A DNA stretch of 64,000 nucleotides, taken from Daucus carota subsp. sativus (taxonomy: Eukaryota; Streptophyta; Magnoliopsida; Apiales; Apiaceae). The DNA is taken from contig NC_030384.2 of the NCBI RefSeq assembly GCF_001625215.2, forward strand, positions 30,492,527 through 30,556,526. The letters are read 5' to 3'. Of this stretch, positions 45,391-64,000 are shown piece after piece. The translations under genes were made by a program, and so were the position numbers. The stretch's first letter is position 1. Every line of letters begins with the position of its first letter. Under the pieces are notes generated by a model, which worked only from the letters and a program-made list of their open reading frames with translations, searched no databases and was not told where the DNA came from.

Positions 45391-46206
45391 TACCATTTGG
45401 AATTTCCCTTTATTTTTTCCTGCCAACTGAGTAATGAGTAATGAGTAATGAGTCTGCGTCACACGGTTTCAATTGCAATTTGCAGGTATCTAAGTCCAAG
45501 TCATAAAACAAATTTTTTATTACTACGCCATTTGATCATGCTCGTTACAATTCTTTACGCACAAAAGCTTTGGCGAAAAAATTAATGAAATCGGAACAAG
45601 CAACGAAGTGTACACATAATATATTAAAAATATTTGTTAATATCCATAATTGTATTTTCAAAAAAAAAAATATCCATATTTGTAATAATAAAATAAAATG
45701 ACCCTCATATAATATTCAAATATCACTTATGACACAATATTTATAAATAACTTTTTGAACCCAATTTATACTCTAAACAAACAATTAACAGTTGTCTAGA
45801 GGATCCTGAACGTTGGCTACATTGACCATTCAGATTTTGAAATATTATATAATTATTATTTAATATTCTAAATAAAATATTTAAAATTAATATGAGAATC
45901 AGAATTTATACAAAATTGTCAAGGATAATGTATAACCGTAATCAATGACAAATTTTCATACTCATTTACGTAATCAGTGACAACTTTTCATACTCATTTA
46001 CGGTCAAATTTAGTAACATCTAATATCTTATCAATATTTAAAAGAAAATATTTAACATTTATTAGATAGTATAACACTGCGTTGTTAGACATTCATCATT
46101 TAAATAACCGAATCATGCAAAACAAGAGTGAAGAGAGTAAAAGAAGTCACGCAGGAAATTAATAATATAAAAATTAATAATTTGTGACATTTGAGTAAGT
46201 TATATA

Positions 46207-46430
46207 CCACCCGTTACTTTTAGTCGCCAATTTGAATATTTACACGTAATTTAATTTGATTAAAAAACATACCTTCACATATTATTTTTCAATTTTTTTC
46301 TGAATTAAAAATTATAGTCTATAATTCTATTCATAAATTTTTTTAAAAATAATAAGCGAAAATATGTTTTTTAATCATCTTAAATTACGTGTAAAAAATC
46401 ACAGCGACAACTAAAAAGTGGCAGAGAGAG
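46207..46430. mobile_element. Stowaway-like MITE
   Basis: Left CCACCCGTTACTTTTAGTCG and the complement of the right end CTCTCTCTGCCACTTTTTAG align, as do the inner TTACACGTAATTT segments. TA flanks both sides (46205-46206, 46431-46432). Non-coding. Confidence 0.7.
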
Positions 46431-46707
46431 TATGTCCAAGTATGTAAAATAGATTATTTACAATAAAATTTGATCAACTACTGTGCCAAAGAGAGAGTAT
46501 CAGAGTGAATTGGTAAGAATTTTTATTGTCTAAATCAATATATTTATATTTATTTCCAAATAAAAATGAAATTTAATTCAACACTCAGAAATTTGTCTTA
46601 AATTATACACGTAAATATTATTATGTCGTCTTTGTAAAATTATTAGAGGTGCACCGTACACGAACACAGAGAATGTAATGGAAGAGTTATCTCATATCTG
46701 ATTGATA

Positions 46708-46849
46708 CTCTCCCCGCACAATTCATTTCTATACAATTTGTTTTTTAAGATGTTTTATCATTTTTATACATTCTAAAAATAGCAATGTTTAATAATATGA
46801 AACATTACTACATCCACTAATTTCTTTCACTATCTCTATTTTATAATAA
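46708..46849. mobile_element. Truncated Stowaway, same family as 44861-45390
   Basis: CTCTCCCCGCACAATTCATT starts a stretch that follows the left half of the Stowaway at 44861 (ATACAATTTG, AAGATGTTTTATCATTT, CTAAAAATAGCAA). It ends at TTTTATAATAA where the next element begins; the right half is not found beyond it. Confidence 0.65.
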
Positions 46850-47411
46850 GGGACCGTTTGGTTTGGCTTACGGAAACGGAATGCAATTCAGAAAATGAAA
46901 CGAAGAGAAACGAAAGAAATGATACTAAATTGTACTACTTGTTTGGTTTTGATCCGAAAAACGAAATGAAAATTTATATGATTATCTTTATATTTGATTT
47001 TTCAGAAATTAAATAATATTAAATGACTCAAATATATTTATTTATATTTTTTATACAATTGATTATTTAAAAAGTCATTAATATTTTAACTATCTTGACA
47101 TATAATTATTTAAAAAATAAATACATAAAAACTAAATTAAATTTTTTTTTATTTTCAAAGATATTTTACATGGTACTTCTAATTTTAATGAATTTTAGAA
47201 TAAGTTCTAAATGAAAATGAAAACAAAAATCAAAGGAAAAGGAAATACTCAATGGGGGTGGGGAATGGATTACGGAAAATTTTGGATAAATCTAAAATTA
47301 AAAAGAAAAAAAAGAAAGGGAATGATACTTTTTTCAAAATAAACACCAACAAAAGGAAGGAGAGTCCGTGCTTCGCTTTCCTTTTGTTACTTACCCCTAA
47401 CCAAACGTCCC
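46850..47411. mobile_element. MITE with GGGACCGTTTGGTT ends
   Basis: Left end GGGACCGTTTGGTTTGG and the complement of the right end GGGACGTTTGGTTAGG form a terminal inverted repeat. Judging by the related Stowaway sequence, only ATAA is duplicated at the junctions, so the superfamily is unclear (hAT or PIF/Harbinger). 562 bp, AT-rich, no meaningful frame. Confidence 0.65.
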
Positions 47412-47439
47412 ATAATATAAACATGCGGATTACCTAGTT

Positions 47440-48605
47440 TGTTTTGGATTAACAAAAGAAATCATATATATGCAAGTAAATATCAGTTGCAGAACAAAAC
47501 AATTTTTCTTTTTCTAATCTAACGGTGCTTATTTGTCTTGTATATGATCCAACAGATGATAAGCTTTTGGTACTTATTTAACTGAACAACTTTTTTTTCC
47601 TATTTCTAACGGTACTTCTTTGTCTTGTATATGATCCAATGGATGATAAGATTTTGGTAGGTAGTAACATGACCGTACAACCATGTGACCAAATTATCTC
47701 CGTTAGACTTATTATATATAAGTATTGTTTATAGCCCGTGCAACGCACGAGAACTTTTTAATTATTTATAATTTTTTTAAAATATATTTTAAATGGTGTG
47801 AAAAAATTTAATTTATAAATAATAAATCAAAATTTTCAATAAAATAAAATTTAAAATTATGATTTGTTTGTAAGTTAGAACCGTTGTAAATACACCATCA
47901 CAGCCATTAATGTCTTCAAATAAACGATTGCAATCAAGTCATTCCTTTTCTCATATGTATCATGCTAAATTATTAAATTCTTCATATCAAAATTTAATAA
48001 AATTTTGAGTTGGATATGTGAGGCCAACTTCTATTAAATTATATTTATCAATGTATTTTATATTAAAATTATTAAAATGTGATTAAATATGTTTCCAAAT
48101 TATGGTTTTAGATTAAAATTGGTAAACATACTTTGTTTTGAATTAAGAAAAAGAATAATAAACATGTAATAAGATGGAATTTGTTTTGGATTAAGAAAAA
48201 GTTTTTGTATTCATTCTTCACATAAATCCGACTTACTAATTTTAAAATATATTATATAAAAATTGTGACGATGCGATTTATATATATATATATATTTTTT
48301 AAAACAGATGGTTCAATTTATATGATTCTACAAATAAAACTGGTAGAAAATATTTATTTTACATTAAAAAATCATAAACACATGAAAGACAGAATTTGTT
48401 TTGAATTAAGAAAAGAAATCATCAATATTTATCACTTGCCTTACAGAATAGAACAATTTTTTTCCCCCAGTTGAGCGGTGGTATTTTGCCCTGTATATGA
48501 GTGCTTATTTGCCCTGTATATGAGATGATAAATTTTTGGTAGTAACATGACCATACAAGCGATCAAATTATCTCACTTACACTTATTATTATATAGAAGT
48601 ATATA
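47440..48605. repeat. Diverged direct repeats with a CCCGTGCAACGCACG motif
   Basis: 47440-47730 and 48390-48605 share GAATTAAG/GGATTAAC-AAAAGAAATCAT, CAGAACAAAACAATTTTT-like and CTTGTATATGAT...GGTAGTAACATGACC blocks, followed in each case by TTATTATATATAAGTAT-like sequence. Between them CCCGTGCAACGCACGAG at about 47736 is a motif common in plant dispersed repeats. No coding region. Confidence 0.5.
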
Positions 48606-48839
48606 ATAATAAAATTATAAAGGTTTGATATTTGAGAGTCCGAAATAACTATGTCCAATAATAAATAAATTTGTAATGCAAAATATAATTTGACTAGTAC
48701 TAGACTATGTGGTGATGATAAAAATAAAAAAAAATAATCTTAAAATTACAGTTTTAGAAAAGCAAGCTAACCTTTGCTCTTAACAAAATCGCTTCAATAA
48801 AAATACACATGATATACATGGAGAGGAGAACCTAGATTT

Positions 48840-61589
<12,750 letters not shown>

Positions 61590-62345
61590 GTGTTTGACGA
61601 GCCCTTAAAACCCGGCTTCTAGATTTATAAGTTAGAAGCACTTTTTCATAACGTTTGTGTAAAAAGTTAAGAAGTATTTATAGAAAGTTGGAAAGACTAG
61701 TTTTTGTTTCATGCCTTCTACTTTTTTCCCAAACACTTTAATCATTTATAAGTCTTAACTTGTTTTTAACTTCTACTTCACTGAAAGCACTTATTCATAA
61801 CGTTTGTGTAAAAGTTAAGAATTACTTATAGAAAGTTGAGAATACTAGTTTTTGTTTAATGTTTTTTACTTCTTTCCCAAACAATTTAATCATTTATAAG
61901 TCTTAGCTTGTTTTTAAATTCTACTTCTACTTCATTCCCAAACAATTTAATCATTTATAAGTCTTAGCTTGTTCCTCATTGCTTAGTTTTTACAACTGAG
62001 TCGCCTGAACACCGCAACAGCCATGGAACTATTGTGAAGGTCAATTGTGAAGCTATCATTTTCGGGATTGATGTAGGCTGGATTACTCGAGAAGCTTTTG
62101 TAATCATTTTCAGTTTCAAGAATCCTTGGATTCAGTGTGTTAAGCAATCTGGAAACAATGCGGCTATTTGTTTAGCTCGTTTTATTGTTAATCAACCTGA
62201 TTGCATTGTCAGTTGGGGATTTGTCCCGATTAGACTTGTTTCAATTTAATGGAATGAATATGCATTTTGTCAAAAAAAAAAAATTCTACTTCTACTTCAC
62301 TTCTTTACAAACTCACCCAAACGCTTGGGCCTGAATCGCTTCTGA
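61590..62345. mobile_element. MITE-like repeat with internal tandem duplication
   Basis: Begins GCGGGTGTTTGACGAGCCC and ends CACCCAAACGCTTGGGC, roughly inverted. Inside, a unit of about 140 bp with CATAACGTTTGTGTAAAA, TTATAGAAAGTTG and TTTAATCATTTATAAGTCTT is present two to three times. A LINE fragment interrupts it at about 61971-62283, since TTATAAGTCTTAGCTTGTT on the left and AAATTCTACTTCTACTTC on the right are contiguous in the uninterrupted unit. Confidence 0.6.
61971..62283 (+). mobile_element. LINE 3' end (RNase H tail and poly-A), plus strand
   Basis: The frame reads KNPWIQCVKQSGNNAAICLA, then RFIVNQPDCIVSWGFVPIRL and a stop shortly after, followed by WNEYAFCQ and a run of 12 A. GN.AA..LAR is the RNase H C-terminal motif of plant non-LTR elements (His replaced by Ile). 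Truncated, presumed dead. Confidence 0.7.
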
Positions 62346-62896
62346 TTGTGTTCATTAGAATTCAGGTTGATTTGAGACTTAAATTATGTGCACACTGCCA
62401 TTCTTAAGTTGCATGCTTCATAAAAGAGGACAAATTTCTTATCTAGTTGTCTAATTATTTTCGAATATTTATAACCAACCATCATAGAGCAATATTAGTA
62501 ACATCCTCATCCTCGGATTCAACTAATCACAGCTGTTACTGATTCTGTGATCCAGTGTAATAACAGAGAATTGCTTCTTCTGTGCATTACAGTCTGTTTA
62601 AGATCACTCTTAACAGCAGTAGACAAAATACTCTTCGAAATAGATCCAATGGAGCAAGTATAGAAGACAGATGGCAGCTACAATGTAAGAAATCAGAGTA
62701 CTTGTTCTTTATTACGAATTTTTCTGATTGTATGATCAGGCAAAATATTTGACACTCAAAACCTGCCCATCTCAAACTTTTTCCAAGCAATGGATAACAT
62801 GAAAAGAACAAATCTAGACTACAACACAAGCTCAAGTACTACATCAAATCCCTTTATGAAATACAATGGGGGAATAAAGAAAGAAATCTATCGTCT

Positions 62897-64000
62897 TCAA
62901 TGATTGTGCCTATCACCAAAGAGCAACGGCATCAAGTCGACCTGAAAAGACAAAGCAACAGGCAATTAACAAACCATCAACATACTTTGTATTTCAAACC
63001 AGAACGTCACAGATGAGGAACGAGAGCAAGGAGTGGAGATGGAAGGCGAAAAGATGTGTAGACCCACTAAAAGCTAGAAAGAAATATTTACAATTGGCTA
63101 AAAAATTTGTAATGAATCTTTTTACTGATGTTGTCCATAGATAGAGATAGATCTACACTATCAACACAACTACTTCAACTAAGGACCGATTGACCACACC
63201 CATACAAGATATTAGTAGCCATACAAGGCAGTGACTAAATTTGAACACAAAATGTAAGCATGACAAGTAGAAACTCTCAGGTCAATATAACTAGGAAACT
63301 AGGCTTTGTAGGCACAACAAATTGTCTGTCGAACACAAATGTATATGAATCTACAAAATCATGATAAAAAAAACACATAAAGACATACCCAGTCATCAGA
63401 AAATAATGTGATAGTTCGCGTAATACGCTATAAGAACCAATCAGAGCCCGCCCCTACTCATTATTATACTTGAGGTTTAGCCGTACCTCTCAAGCATTCA
63501 TATATACAAATTATGGTTATACATAAGCATAGGTTGAAGATAAGTCAGATTAATAAAGTGTCATCACCAATGTGACCAAATTTAATTTTTCCGAGAAAAG
63601 TATGGTCAGACGAGCCTATACGAAGATTGACAGGCCTTATGACTCGAAATTCATATTTTCTTGCTCGAGAGCTGCTCACAATCTTACTAATTACTTGCCA
63701 ATTTGTGCAAGAATAACAGATTATTTTAAGCTTTAAAATCATTTTGATAAATTTCTAGTTCAACATATATTCAACCACAGTTAAAATTAAATTTTTATAG
63801 ACCCAGCTCTATCGGAATCCTAGTTCCATAATGCGTGTATATGCAGGTTTATCAGTCAAAAAACTACAGTATCAAAATATCAATTGGCGAATCAGATATT
63901 TCAACTAAATATACAAAAAAATATAATTAAAACAAATTCAATTAAAAAAAATCATACTTCTTGTGCCTCTGAACAAAAGGAGAATTCTTGGCATCCTCAT
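62897..64000 (-). CDS. Possible 3' exons of an unidentified gene at the right edge
   Basis: On the minus strand 64000-63958 reads EDAKNSPFVQRHK and ends AAGAA before a GTATGA donor. About 1 kb downstream TTTTCAG at 62942-62948 could be the acceptor of a last exon (62941 leftwards). In the joined phase it would add only K-S-T and a stop; in another frame it reads VDLMPLLFGDRHNH and stops at 62897. The two cannot be reconciled from this window and I do not recognise the protein. 62346-62896 otherwise holds nothing supported. Confidence 0.25.

Larger units (their letters stand above)
44113..45408. mobile_element. Outer Mutator-like element (MULE) with nested insertions
   Basis: A terminal inverted repeat of about 70 bp (left starts GAGAAATTCCAAATAGTAGC, right is its complement once an internal insertion is removed) is flanked by an exact 9-bp duplication TTTATTTTT at 44104-44112 and 45409-45417. 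Nine-base duplications with long TIRs are the mark of Mutator-like elements. Its interior at about 44330-44545 reads SNPTKEQPSDPSNQSMFARK and TTRRKGLVVGSNVPIEQTQG, like the Ser/Pro/Lys-rich tail of a MULE transposase, so it is a deletion derivative. The right TIR is interrupted by a Stowaway element. Confidence 0.88.

Overview
The window is nuclear DNA from a flowering plant, probably a eudicot; I cannot name the species. It is AT-rich, has GT-AG introns of 0.1-3 kb, dense MITE-type DNA transposons, fragments of LINE and Ty3/gypsy elements, a plant organellar methionyl-tRNA synthetase and a plant ACT-repeat protein. Gene models were built by hand by joining exons whose splice phases agree; the whole-gene reading frames close exactly in all three complete multi-exon genes.

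Layout: (1) 691-2909 (+), the 3' part of a cyclin-T gene (P-TEFb partner), cut by the left edge. (2) 4108-21003 (-), a 17-exon gene for a 1161-aa conserved plant protein of unknown function; two of its introns appear to use GC donors. (3) 21472-33554 (+), a tandem array of intronless peroxisomal enoyl-CoA delta-isomerase-like genes: four intact copies (22378, 27770, 30339, 32805), one pseudogene with three lesions (23993), one heavily decayed copy (25466) and several orphan fragments. (4) 33828-34784 (-), an intronless, extremely charged protein with weak end-similarity to the SERBP1/HABP4/Stm1 family. (5) 35778-39286 (-), a 6-exon ACR9-type ACT-domain repeat protein, 421 aa. (6) 39400-48800, about 9.4 kb without a recognisable gene but full of MITEs, a LINE tail and a three-level nested transposon. 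(7) 48840-60911 (-), a 12-exon organellar methionyl-tRNA synthetase (OVA1 type), 613 aa. (8) 61590-62345, a MITE-like repeat carrying a LINE 3' end. (9) the possible last exons of an unidentified minus-strand gene at the right edge.

The genes are ordinary eukaryotic single-transcription units and do not form one pathway. The most informative part is the isomerase array. All intact copies end in the peroxisomal signal SRL. Copies at 27770 and 30339 have Gly at residue 133, where the other two have Glu aligned with an active-site Glu of crotonases. The copy at 32805 looks like a recombinant between two sublineages. The array has grown by segmental duplication that also carried Myb/SANT-like transposon-gene fragments.

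Family assignments come from recognition of protein sequence, not from a database search.
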